64,000 nt of DNA from Thermopolyspora flexuosa (GTDB taxonomy: Bacteria; Actinomycetota; Actinomycetes; Streptosporangiales; Streptosporangiaceae): the NCBI RefSeq assembly GCF_006716785.1, contig NZ_VFPQ01000001.1, forward strand, positions 5,022,001-5,086,000, read 5' to 3'. The stretch's first letter is position 1; the number at the start of each line of letters is the position of its first letter. This document shows positions 37,291-49,037 of this stretch, piece by piece. The notes beneath the pieces are model-generated. The model was not told the DNA's origin and did no database searches. It worked only from the letters and a program-made list of their open reading frames with translations. Made by a program: the position numbers and the translations under genes.

Positions 37291-37554
37291 GTGATCAAGA
37301 AGCTGCGGCCCAAGGACTACAACGACGCCTTCTACGTGGGGCACTTCTTCCGCAGCGGTGTCCCGGTCGTCATGGACGTCTCACACCTCCCTGACGACGA
37401 GGCCAGGCCACTCGTGGACTTCTGCGCCGGGCTGGTGTACGGGCGGGGCGGCGACATGGAACGGCTCGAGCGGAAGGTGTTCCTGCTCCAGCCACCGGCG
37501 AAACCGCGGATCGCCGCCGCGCACATCCCGGACCTCGCCCACATCGCGGACTGA
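37291..37554 (+). CDS. Short SepF-like protein
   Basis: An 87-residue protein matching the SepF core (PF04472): KLRPKDYNDAFYVGHFFRSGVPVVMDVSHLPDDEARPLVDFCAGLVYGRGGDMERLERKVFLLQP in outline. Full SepF proteins of about 150-200 residues also carry an N-terminal membrane-binding helix and linker; this one has neither, so it is likely one of the extra SepF-like copies common in actinomycetes. It may bind FtsZ or another SepF. GTG 37291 follows GAAAGACC. It lies alone between two cob operons. Confidence 0.8.
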   Translation: MIKKLRPKDYNDAFYVGHFFRSGVPVVMDVSHLPDDEARPLVDFCAGLVYGRGGDMERLERKVFLLQPPAKPRIAAAHIPDLAHIAD

Positions 37555-37726
37555 CGCAGATGCCGCCTGCCGCCTCCGGCCTCCGCACCGGCCACCGGCA
37601 CACCGCCGCACGCGCGGCGCACCGATTAGCGACCGCTCCGACAAGGACGTTTCATCCGGCCCGCCGGTGAACGCGGCCGAGCGCCCTCCCCCGCCGCCGA
37701 CGCGTGCCGTACGGCACGGGCGCGGC

Positions 37727-38368
37727 TCACTCACGTTCGCAGGCGATGGCGTTGACGGCCGCGGCGGTGATCGCGCTCCCGCCGCGGCGGCCGTGCACCA
37801 CCAGGTGGTCGAGGCCGCTCCGGGTGAGCGCGAGCTTCGACTCGGCCGCGCCGACGAAGCCGACCGGGATGCCGAGCACCGCAGCCGGACGGCCCGCCCC
37901 CTCGGCCACCAGCTCGAGCAGGCGGAACAGCGCGGTCGGCGCGTTGCCGATCGCCACCACCGAGCCCTCCAGCCGGTCCCGCCACAGCTCCAGCGCGGCG
38001 GCGCTGCGGGTCGTGCCGAGGCGCTCGGCGAGCTCGGGTACCCGCGGGTCGTTGAGCGTGCAGACGACCTCGTTGTCCGCGGGGAGCCGCCGCCGCGTGA
38101 TCCCGGAGGCGACCATCTCGGCGTCGCACAGCACCGGCGCGCCCGCCCGCAACGCCGCCCGCGCCCGGGTCACCACCTGCGGCGACCAGGCCAGGTCCCG
38201 GACGAGGTCGGTCATCCCGCACGCGTGGATCATCCGCACCGCGACCTGGGCCACCTCGGGCGGCAGGCCGTCCAGGTCCGCCTCGGCGCGGATCGTCGCG
38301 AACGACCGCCGGTAGATCTCGGCCCCGTCCCGGATGTAGTCGAACGGCGGCCCGGCGAACCCGGTCAC
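37727..38368 (-). CDS. cobH: Precorrin-8X methylmutase
   Basis: A 213-residue CobH, which moves a methyl group from C-11 to C-12 to give hydrogenobyrinic acid. It has [19 protein letters not shown] with the catalytic His48, [15 protein letters not shown] near 82, [14 protein letters not shown] near 141 and [14 protein letters not shown] near 168. The GTG start overlaps the cobG stop by four bases, so the two are coupled. Confidence 0.95.
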   Translation of the reverse strand: MTGFAGPPFDYIRDGAEIYRRSFATIRAEADLDGLPPEVAQVAVRMIHACGMTDLVRDLAWSPQVVTRARAALRAGAPVLCDAEMVASGITRRRLPADNEVVCTLNDPRVPELAERLGTTRSAAALELWRDRLEGSVVAIGNAPTALFRLLELVAEGAGRPAAVLGIPVGFVGAAESKLALTRSGLDHLVVHGRRGGSAITAAAVNAIACERE

Positions 38369-39474
38369 GGCCCCTCCTCCCGATAGCCGTCGGCGGTGGC
38401 CACCATCTGCCGCACCCGGCCGCGCGGCAGCCCGCAGCGGCGCTCACACCCGGACCAGTGCACCGGCACGGCCGCGGGCGCGCTCTGTGCGCGCACCCAC
38501 GCGGTCGCGTCCGCGCGCACGTCGGCGAGCGCCCGGGTGCAGCCGGGCAGCCCGGTGCACGCGGTCACCCCCACCCAGGGCGAGCGCGGATCGGTGACGA
38601 GCCCGGCCGCCGCCAGGCCGTGCCGTACCCGCTCGGGGTCGGCCACGTCCCGGACCACGACCGTGCGCCACGGCGTGAACCGCACCTCGGCGGCGAGACC
38701 GGCGATCGCGTGCGCCTGCTCGGGGGTGAGCCGCGCCAGCGGCACGAGGGCCTGTACGGCGAGCCCGCCCGACGGCTGGGCGACCACGCCGGGCTCACGC
38801 GGCTGCGGCGGGGCGGGCCGTACCTCCCCGGCGGCCCCGCCGAGCGCGGCGGCGATCCGCGCCGGGCCGTCGGCGAGCTCGGCGATCCGCCACTCGGTGG
38901 TGCGCAGCCGCAGGAACGCCTCGGCCGCGTCGAGCATGGCCGCCACGGCCCGCTCCGGCGGCACGCCGATCCCGGCGTCCCGCCCGGCGAGCAGCAGGCG
39001 GCCCTCGGCGTACGTGACGTCCGCCTCCAGCCCCAGGTCCCCGATCGAGAACAGGAACCGCCCGGGCAGCCGCGCCAGCCCGGGGCGCGCGCACAGCTCA
39101 CGGTCGAGCGCGTCGACCAGGTCCCGGTCGCCGAACGGCGAGGCCACGATGTTGCGCACCCGCTCGTGCGTGGTCGACGGCAGCAGCCCCGCGGCGGCGA
39201 TGCGCGCGGCGAACGCCTCGGCCGCCGGCACCGCGTCCGGCCCCGGGGCTGTCCCGGCCAGGCCGCGGACCTGCACGTTCCCGCGCGAGGTGAGCTCGAT
39301 GACGCCGTTGCCGAGGGTGGCCGCGCAGTCGGCGAGCACCCGCAGCCGGTCGGCCCGGATCACGCCGCCGGGCAGCCGGACCCGGGCGAGCGGCCCGTCG
39401 GCGGCCTCGTGCACCTGCAGCGCCCCCGGACAGGCGTCGGGGCGGGTTCGTCTGGGAGCGTCGGGCTTCGGCAC
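38365..39474 (-). CDS. cobG: Precorrin-3B synthase
   Basis: A 369-residue nitrite/sulfite-reductase-like monooxygenase that makes precorrin-3B with O2, the oxygen-requiring step of the aerobic pathway. The N-terminal ferredoxin-like half includes [39 protein letters not shown] in outline. The 4Fe-4S cysteines are in [12 protein letters not shown] and [10 protein letters not shown] near the C-terminus. The GTG at 39474 is chosen from family length; the site before it is weak. It diverges from cobN, and its 5' region abuts the riboswitch. Confidence 0.92.
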   Translation of the reverse strand: MPKPDAPRRTRPDACPGALQVHEAADGPLARVRLPGGVIRADRLRVLADCAATLGNGVIELTSRGNVQVRGLAGTAPGPDAVPAAEAFAARIAAAGLLPSTTHERVRNIVASPFGDRDLVDALDRELCARPGLARLPGRFLFSIGDLGLEADVTYAEGRLLLAGRDAGIGVPPERAVAAMLDAAEAFLRLRTTEWRIAELADGPARIAAALGGAAGEVRPAPPQPREPGVVAQPSGGLAVQALVPLARLTPEQAHAIAGLAAEVRFTPWRTVVVRDVADPERVRHGLAAAGLVTDPRSPWVGVTACTGLPGCTRALADVRADATAWVRAQSAPAAVPVHWSGCERRCGLPRGRVRQMVATADGYREEGP

Positions 39475-39519
39475 GGGATGGATGGTACGCCGGATCTTGC
39501 CGTCGTAGGCTGAGGGCCA

Positions 39520-39666
39520 GGCGACGGTACGGAGGAAGCCGGTGCGAATCCGGCGCGGTCCCGCCACTGTCACCGGGGAGCGAACCCCAGCTACGGCCAC
39601 TGCCCGTCCGGGTGGGAAGGCCGGGGCGAGCGTCGATCCGGGAGCCAGGAGACTCCGGCCGTCGTG
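39520..39666 (+). ncRNA. Cobalamin riboswitch upstream of cobN
   Basis: GCGACGG at 39521-39527 can pair with CCGTCG at 39659-39664 as the closing stem. Within are GAAGCCGGTGCGAATCCGGC, GCGGTCCCGCC and the B12 box GCCACTGT (39563-39570), then GGGAGCCAGGAGACTCC. All core elements are in order. It lies in the cobG-cobN divergent region and reads toward cobN. Confidence 0.93.
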
Positions 39667-39711
39667 ACACCCGCGACACGGGGGCGAGGACCCCGAGGGA
39701 GGTTTTTCGGC

Positions 39712-43305
<3,594 letters not shown>

Positions 43306-43351
43306 GCCGCCTTCCCCCTGTCTTCCCCGCCCCACGCACCAAGGACCCCAG

Positions 43352-44842
43352 GTGAGCACCATGACCGGACGTCTGTACGGAGTCGGCCTCGGCCCCGGCG
43401 ACCCCGAGCTGATCACGGTGAAGGCCGCCCGGCTGATCGGCGAGGCCGACGTGATCGCCTACCACGCGGCCCGGCACGGGCGCAGCATCGCCCGCTCGAT
43501 CGCGGAGCCGTACCTGCGGGCGGGGCAGATCGAGGAGCCGCTGCTCTACCCGGTCACCACCGAGACCACCGGCCATCCGGGCGGCTACCAGGGCGCGCTC
43601 GACGACTTCTACGCCGAGTGCACCGCCCGGCTCGCCGCCCACCTGGACGCGGGCCGCACCGTGGTCGTGCTGTGCGAGGGCGACCCGCTCTTCTACGGCT
43701 CCTACATGCACCTGCACAAGCGGCTCGCGCACCGCTACCCGGCCACCGTGGTGCCCGGGGTCACCTCGGTGTCGGCCGCGACCGCCGTGCTGGGCCGCCC
43801 GCTGGTGGAACGCGACGAGATCCTCACCGTGCTGCCCGGCACGCTGCCCGCCGGCGAGCTCGCCGACCGGCTGCGCCGCAGCGACGCCGCGGCCGTGCTC
43901 AAGCTGGGCCGTACCTTTGCGAAGGTGCGGGACGCGTTCGCCGCGGCCGGGCGGCTCGACGACGCCTGGTACGTGGAACGGGCGACGATGGCCGGCGAGC
44001 GGGTGGCCCCCTTGCGGGACGTCGACCCGGACGGCGTGCCGTACTTCTCGCTCGCCCTGCTCGCCGGGCCGGGCGGCGGCACCGTCCCGCCCGAACCGCC
44101 GCGTACGGCGGGGGTCGCGCCCGAGGTGGTCGTGGTCGGCCTCGGCCCGGCCGGGCGCCCCTGGCTCACCCCCGAGGCGCAGGACGCCCTCGCCACCGCC
44201 ACCGACCTCGTCGGCTACCGCCCGTACCTCGACCGGGTGCCACCCAACCCGCGCCAGCGCCGCCACCCCACCGGCAACCGCGTCGAGGCCGAGCGGGCCC
44301 GGCACGCCTTCGAGCTCGCCCGCGAGGGCCGGCGCGTCGCGGTCGTCTCCTCCGGCGACCCCGGCGTGTTCGCCATGGCGAGCGCGGTGCTCGAGGCCGC
44401 CGAGGACTACCCCGACGTGCCGGTCCGCGTCGTCCCCGGCATCACCGCCGCCCAGGCCGTCGCCGCCCGCGCCGGCGCCCCGCTCGGCCACGACTTCTGC
44501 GTACTGTCCCTGTCCGACCTGCTCAAGCCGTGGGAGGTCATCGCCGCCCGCCTCACCGCCGCCGCCCGCGCCGACCTGGTCATCGCCATCTACAACCCGG
44601 CCTCCCGCCACCGCACCTGGCAACTCCCCGCCGCCCGCGACCTGCTCCTGCAACACCGCGCCCCGGACACCCCGGTCGTGATCGGCCGCGACGTCGGCGG
44701 CCCGGAGGAAAGCCTCACGGTCACCACCCTCGCCGACCTCGACCCGGCCACGGTCGACATGCGCTGCCTCCTCATCATCGGCTCGTCGACCACCCGCGTC
44801 ACCAAGCAGGGCACCGTCTACACCCCGCGCCGCTACCCCTGA
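43352..44842 (+). CDS. cobIJ: Fused precorrin-2 C20- and precorrin-3B C17-methyltransferase
   Basis: A 496-residue CobI-CobJ fusion using SAM. CobI occupies about 1-243 (LYGVGLGPGDPELITVKAARLI; CEGDPLFYGSYMHLHKRL; PGVTSVSAATAVLGRPL). CobJ follows from about 252 (VVVVGLGPAGRPWLTPEAQDAL; VVSSGDPGVFAMASAVLEAA; VPGITAAQAVAARAGAPLGHDFCVLSLSDLL). The two steps are separated in the pathway only by CobG. It lies 46 bases after cobN in the same operon. Its 3' end overlaps the reading frame of the displaced GNAT fragment. Confidence 0.95.
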   Translation: MSTMTGRLYGVGLGPGDPELITVKAARLIGEADVIAYHAARHGRSIARSIAEPYLRAGQIEEPLLYPVTTETTGHPGGYQGALDDFYAECTARLAAHLDAGRTVVVLCEGDPLFYGSYMHLHKRLAHRYPATVVPGVTSVSAATAVLGRPLVERDEILTVLPGTLPAGELADRLRRSDAAAVLKLGRTFAKVRDAFAAAGRLDDAWYVERATMAGERVAPLRDVDPDGVPYFSLALLAGPGGGTVPPEPPRTAGVAPEVVVVGLGPAGRPWLTPEAQDALATATDLVGYRPYLDRVPPNPRQRRHPTGNRVEAERARHAFELAREGRRVAVVSSGDPGVFAMASAVLEAAEDYPDVPVRVVPGITAAQAVAARAGAPLGHDFCVLSLSDLLKPWEVIAARLTAAARADLVIAIYNPASRHRTWQLPAARDLLLQHRAPDTPVVIGRDVGGPEESLTVTTLADLDPATVDMRCLLIIGSSTTRVTKQGTVYTPRRYP

Positions 44843-44864
44843 CCACCCCGCCCGCCCGGGGCGC

Positions 44865-44988
44865 CCAGATCGCGCACCATCACCATGAACACCGGCGCCC
44901 CGGGCAGCGGGTTGCGTTTCTCCGCCACCTTGCGCCGGCCCCACTTCCGGTACGCGGCGAGCGCGGGCGCCGCGACGGGGAGCACGGT
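44865..44988 (-). repeat. 124-bp copy of the GNAT gene 3' end (left copy)
   Basis: Identical to 46911-47034 at 122 of 124 positions, differing only at 44937 and 44975. It reads, on the minus strand, the last 41 or so codons of the acetyltransferase at 46894-47451. Here the frame continues past the MVMVRDL sequence and ends at 44833-44835, inside the end of cobIJ. It looks like the original 3' end, cut off from its gene by the DNA in between. Confidence 0.9.
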
Positions 44989-45223
44989 CGGCGTCCCGTT
45001 TCTCCCCGTCCAGACGCTGAGATCGTCTTCACCACTCTGAGGGGCAGACTCAAAAGTGTGTCAGCATTCCAAAAACTGACATCAGGGCCGATCACCCCTC
45101 ATGGGCACGTTTTTGCACACTCTTCGCTGCGTCGACCCCACCCATCGCTACGGTTACAAGCCTCCGCTAGGGTTCTAGAAGTCAACCGCCGCCGGACGAT
45201 CTAGCGCATGAGAGGGTAGGGAC
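44989..45223. other. Left edge of the inserted segment, presumed DUF488 promoter
   Basis: The sequence turns sharply less G+C-rich right after the GNAT repeat. No gene is seen. A fair ribosome binding site, GAGGGTAGGG, ends it. No clear -35/-10 pair could be chosen. Confidence 0.4.
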
Positions 45224-45805
45224 ATGGCTTCCCGTCAGCACTGCCGGATCGTGGGGATCGGCTATCAAGGCAGCGATCTCGACACATTCATAAACCGGAT
45301 GCTCGGTGACGGGTTGCGCACACTGGTCGACGTCCGCCTTACCCCTATATCCCGGAAACCGGGATTCAGCAAACGTCGACTGGCGGACGCGTTGGCCGCC
45401 AACGGCATCGACTATATTCACCTGGCGGTGCTCGGTAATCCCAAGTGGAATCGTCCCGGCTTCGCCGGCTCACAGGCGGAGCTCGCACAGGCCCTCGCCG
45501 TCTACCGCGAACTCATCAATCACCCTGATGCGTTCGCCGCCATCGATCTGATCGCCGAGAAAGCGCTCACCGGCCTCACCGGTGTGCTGTGCTTCGAAGC
45601 CGACGAGCATCGATGCCACCGGCAGGTGGTCCTGGAACGCGTGCTGGACCGACTCGCGGCGTCGGGCCGGAACGGCGATCTATGCCCTGCTGGGATAGAA
45701 GACCCCAAGCACGCTGAAGACGTGCCTCCGCTTGGCCTGGTTACCCACGTAGAAAGCGGTGTCACGGTCGGCACCGCACATGTGCTCCAGCCAACGCTTG
45801 CGTAG
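45224..45805 (+). CDS. DUF488 family protein
   Basis: A 193-residue protein whose first 150 residues match DUF488: IVGIGYQGSDLDTFINRML, then LVDVRLTPISRKPGFSKRRL (34-53), YIHLAVLGNP, and LCFEADEHRCHRQVVLERV (122-140) with the conserved Cys and His residues. The family's activity is unknown. Base composition is lower in G+C than the surroundings. The last 42 residues lie beyond the domain and overlap, antisense, the 3' end of the convergent gene. GAGGGTAGGG precedes ATG 45224. Confidence 0.85.
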   Translation: MASRQHCRIVGIGYQGSDLDTFINRMLGDGLRTLVDVRLTPISRKPGFSKRRLADALAANGIDYIHLAVLGNPKWNRPGFAGSQAELAQALAVYRELINHPDAFAAIDLIAEKALTGLTGVLCFEADEHRCHRQVVLERVLDRLAASGRNGDLCPAGIEDPKHAEDVPPLGLVTHVESGVTVGTAHVLQPTLA

Positions 45806-46522
45806 CTCTGCGCAGATCTCCGCATCGTCGCGGTTTCCCATGTTCCTCTGGTGGGCCACGAACTCCCAGTCGAGCAGCCCTTGCCTGTGACCGGGACATG
45901 CGGGCGCATGGCAACGGTAGCGGTACCAGGCCTTGAACCGGGGCGCCTCCAGAGGCCTGCGCGGCCCCTGATCGAAGAGGTCGAGCTGACGCACGTATGC
46001 TTCGATCTTCGCCGTCTCCTCCGGGGTCCAGCCCGGGTGCCGCTCGATGATCAGATCATCGACCTCGGCCGGACGAATGGCCGCCAAGGACCGAGCCGCC
46101 GGATTCTCTCGTACCTCCTGGAGCAAGTGACACATCGAGTCCTCGATGTAGTCGCTGATCCACGGCACTCGTTTTTCCCAGGTGCTGAGATAACGGCCCC
46201 TGGTTAACGAGCCGATGTTCGGCCTCCAGCTTTCCGGTCTCGAGTCCTGGGTAGCAGGTTTCGCCTCTACGGTGATGATTTCATACTTGCGGAACGCCTG
46301 GGGATCCTCCAAAGCGCGGAAGTTGATCGGATAAAGACGGATCCATCCTGACGTACCCGGATCAATCCTGAGTGCGGCGACACACACCGTCTCACCATAG
46401 GTTTGAGATGGGTTCGGAGCGGCCTTCACTACGACCAGGAGTGTCATTCGCTCAACGTGATCGCCTAGCGGCTTCTCCGGCACCGCGTCCGGATCTGGGG
46501 CGAATAAGGAAAGCTGTGACAC
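45680..46522 (-). CDS. Unrecognised protein paired with DUF488
   Basis: A 280-residue protein not assigned to a named family here. Conserved-looking parts are TLLVVVKAAPNPSQTYGETVCVAALRID at 27-54, GWIRLYPINFRAL at 59-71, ESWRPNIGSL at 97-106, a possible metal-binding cluster YRCHAPACPGHRQ (Cys204, Cys209, His212), LLDWEF at 216-221, and the hydrophobic end AFYVGNQAKRRHVFSVLGVFYP at 256-277. No signal peptide or membrane segment is seen. It is convergent with the DUF488 gene, overlapping by 126 bases. GTG 46522 has a weak GGGAG upstream. Lower G+C than its surroundings suggests transfer with its neighbour. Confidence 0.7.
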   Translation of the reverse strand: MSQLSLFAPDPDAVPEKPLGDHVERMTLLVVVKAAPNPSQTYGETVCVAALRIDPGTSGWIRLYPINFRALEDPQAFRKYEIITVEAKPATQDSRPESWRPNIGSLTRGRYLSTWEKRVPWISDYIEDSMCHLLQEVRENPAARSLAAIRPAEVDDLIIERHPGWTPEETAKIEAYVRQLDLFDQGPRRPLEAPRFKAWYRYRCHAPACPGHRQGLLDWEFVAHQRNMGNRDDAEICAELRKRWLEHMCGADRDTAFYVGNQAKRRHVFSVLGVFYPSRA

Positions 46523-46893
46523 CAGAGGCTCCCGATACGCCTACGCCCTATGGCGAATGATCTTCACGCGGCATCGAACTCATCGTCCCCCTATTGCCGA
46601 ACTAAAGCAACCGCCAAATGCCTGTTACGTCCCAGCTCGAACAAAGTGCCCCGTAGAGCGCCAAGTTCAGCAGCCGACACCAGAGCCGAAAACCATCAGA
46701 AGGATTCCATTAACGACAAATACTGACGACTGATTGAAAGGGATTTCTTGTGACGGCTCTGGTCGGCCGGTACGACCGGGAAAGGTCTGGACCCGCCGAG
46801 GGTCTAGGTGAGAACGGCTCCGCCGGTGCAGGGGACGCCGAGGGTGGGGTGGAGCGGTCGAGGTGATGGGGATGCCGAGCCGGCGGCGGCAGA
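46523..46893. other. Right part of the inserted segment, no gene
   Basis: A/T-richer sequence at 46550-46750 holds the promoter region of the unrecognised gene. From about 46760 to the GNAT stop codon the composition returns to high G+C. No integrase, transposase or inverted terminal repeat was found. Confidence 0.4.
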
Positions 46894-47451
46894 TCAGGTG
46901 CCTGGGGCGGCCAGATCGCGCACCATCACCATGAACACCGGCGCCCCGGGCAGCGGGTTGCGTTTCTCCGCCACCTTGCGCCAGCCCCACTTCCGGTACG
47001 CGGCGAGCGCGGGCGCCGCGGCGGGGAGCACGGTGAGCGTGGCGCGCTCCTCGGTCCGGTCGGCGAGCAGCGTGTCGTGGATGCGCTCGGCCACGTGGCG
47101 GCGTCGCCAGGGCGCGCGGACCAGCAGCTCGACCAGCGCGAAGGTACGGCCGGGCCGCTCGGTGGTGACCTCGGCGGGCAGCGGGGTCAGCAGGTCGCGC
47201 CACCACGGGGTGGCCGGGCGCAGCGTCACCCCGAAGCCGAAGCCCACCAGGCGCCCGTCCGCCCGCGCGGTGACGAGGCGGAAACCCTCCTGGCGGCGCT
47301 GGACGTCGAAGCGCTCGCGGAACAGCCGCTCGTGCTCGGCACCCCACCGGTACGGCGGCTCGCCGTACACCTCGCGGTACACCGCCGCGAGCTCCTCCAC
47401 CAGGTCGGCGGCACGCTCGCCGTCGACCGTCTCAAACTCCGGCTCGGACAA
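46894..47451 (-). CDS. GNAT family N-acetyltransferase
   Basis: A 185-residue GNAT acetyltransferase. The acetyl-CoA region is FALVELLVRAPWRRRHVAERIHDTLL (about 108-133), followed by LPAAAPALAAYRKWGWRKV and the final strand APVFMVMVRDL. Substrate unknown. The start is a TTG at 47451, with GAGGGAGC eight bases upstream, inside the last codons of the HTH regulator gene, so the two are coupled. Its 3' end is duplicated 2,046 bases to the left. Confidence 0.85.
   Translation of the reverse strand: MSEPEFETVDGERAADLVEELAAVYREVYGEPPYRWGAEHERLFRERFDVQRRQEGFRLVTARADGRLVGFGFGVTLRPATPWWRDLLTPLPAEVTTERPGRTFALVELLVRAPWRRRHVAERIHDTLLADRTEERATLTVLPAAAPALAAYRKWGWRKVAEKRNPLPGAPVFMVMVRDLAAPGT
46911..47034 (-). 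repeat. 124-bp GNAT 3'-end repeat (right, intact copy)
   Basis: The in-gene partner of 44865-44988 in direct orientation. The gene runs 5' to 3' from right to left, so the inserted DUF488 segment lies directly behind its 3' end, between the two copies. Confidence 0.9.
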
Positions 47452-48859
47452 TCTCCCGCTCCCTCTGTGGCGCGGCCCGCCGCAGGTAGTCGCGCAGCCG
47501 TTCGTGGAACGCCGCGGCCTCGCGGCAGCCCGGGTGACGGCCGGCCAGCGCGGCGTCGAAACGCACGAACCAGTCCACCGCCAGCGATGATCGCGCCCCT
47601 TCGGCGAGCCGCAAAGCGTCGCAGGCCACGGCCGCCGCCTCCGCGGGCTCGCGCTGGGCGAGCCGTACCCTCGCCAGGCGCATCTCGTCGAGGACGCGGC
47701 TGCGGGTGTAGCCCGCGACCCGGGCGGCCCGCGCGTTCAGCGTGTGCCGCTCGGCCAGCGCGGCGAAGCGCCGCCACCGCCGCGGCTCGTCGCTCGCGAG
47801 GGCCAGCTCGATGTGGACGTTGGCCGCCAGGCAGTCGACCTCGGCCTGATCGAGGTAGTGCAGCCAGTCCGGGCGGGGTTCGCCGCGCGCCTCCTGCCAG
47901 ACCTCCACGCACGCCTCGGCGCTGCGTACGGCGTTGCCCGCCTCGCGTTCGCCGAGGTGGGCGTAGGCGCGGGCCTCCAGCCCCAGCAGCTCGGCGCGTA
48001 CCGCGTCGCCGACCCGGTCATCGGCGCTGTGCGGCAGGCCGTACAGCGCGGCACGGGTGAGGTTGAGGCTGTCGGTGTGGTTGCCCAGCGCCGTGGAGAG
48101 CTGGGTCATGTCGCCGATGATCTTCGCGCCCAGCGCCGGGGCCGCGGCCTCCCGGCAGGCGTGCAGGGCGAGCACGTAGTAGCGCTGCGCCATGCCGTGC
48201 AGCCCTTGGTCGTACGCCATCCACCCGGCGAGCTGGGCGAGCTCGGCGGCCGCGTGGAACAGCCGCCGGGTGGTCTCGGGGTCGTGCCGCTCGGTCAGGC
48301 TCTCGGTGACCGCGTTCAGCTGCCCGACGACCGCCTTTCGCCGCAGTCCACCCGCGCCGGACGCGTCCCAGCGGCGGAACAGCACGATCGCCTGTTCCAG
48401 CTCGGTGATCGCCTCCGGCGTGGGATCGGCCGGCGCGGGCGTCACGGGTAGGCCCGCCACCCATTGCCGGATCGGCTGCAGCAAGGCGGATCCGCTGAGC
48501 ACCGCCAGTCCGGCGACCACCTGCCGCCGGGACGCGATGTCGTACGCGGAGAAGCCCTCCAGGATGCGCACGGTGTGGTCGTCGGTCAGCGAGAAGTCCA
48601 GCGGCACCGAGGAGTGCACCAGGCGGTCGTCCGCCCTGCCGGGCACCGGTACGACGTCGGCGAGCAGGGCCTCCAGCTCGTCGGCGGTGACCTTCAGCAG
48701 CGCGGCGAGCCGGGGGCGCAGCCACGGTTGCGGCTCGGTCTCGGCCCGTTCCCAGCGGCCGACGGTGGAGCGTTCGACGTGCAGGGCGTCGGCGAGATCC
48801 TCCTGGGTCAGGCCGACGGCTTTCCGCCGACGAATAAATCGAACCCGCTTAAGATGCAC
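47432..48859 (-). CDS. HTH transcriptional regulator with TPR-like C-terminus
   Basis: A 475-residue regulator. Residues 5-60 are an Xre HTH (FIRRRKAVGLTQEDLADALHVERSTVGRWERAETEPQPW in outline). Helical repeats fill about 130-460, with patterns such as LGLEARAYAHLGEREAGNAVRSAEACVEVW. This is the TPR class of actinomycete regulators. The GTG at 48859 is preferred over in-frame codons further out because GAGGATT precedes it and it begins just before the HTH. Its end overlaps the GNAT start by 20 bases. It diverges from an HATPase gene. Confidence 0.85.
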   Translation of the reverse strand: MHLKRVRFIRRRKAVGLTQEDLADALHVERSTVGRWERAETEPQPWLRPRLAALLKVTADELEALLADVVPVPGRADDRLVHSSVPLDFSLTDDHTVRILEGFSAYDIASRRQVVAGLAVLSGSALLQPIRQWVAGLPVTPAPADPTPEAITELEQAIVLFRRWDASGAGGLRRKAVVGQLNAVTESLTERHDPETTRRLFHAAAELAQLAGWMAYDQGLHGMAQRYYVLALHACREAAAPALGAKIIGDMTQLSTALGNHTDSLNLTRAALYGLPHSADDRVGDAVRAELLGLEARAYAHLGEREAGNAVRSAEACVEVWQEARGEPRPDWLHYLDQAEVDCLAANVHIELALASDEPRRWRRFAALAERHTLNARAARVAGYTRSRVLDEMRLARVRLAQREPAEAAAVACDALRLAEGARSSLAVDWFVRFDAALAGRHPGCREAAAFHERLRDYLRRAAPQREREIVRAGV

Positions 48860-49037
48860 AATCCTCACCCCAGCCCTCACCCTCGCGACGGTAAAGGCCA
48901 GATCATGAATATGCCCTGGACACCGCCGACGATGCCGCATTTCCGCCACATTCGATGCCACAAAACCGCTCTGGAGTCACCCCCGTACCGCTGGTTGGCT
49001 ACCTGCGGAAACACGGCGTGTCAGGGAGGACGACCAC

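Noticed and set aside
45113-45154. TTGCAC and TACGGT as a DUF488 promoter
   Set aside because: The gap of 30 bases is too long for a -35/-10 pair.
44863-47036. The GNAT repeats as transposon target-site duplications
   Set aside because: At 124 bases they are far too long for a target-site duplication, and they coincide with a gene 3' end instead.
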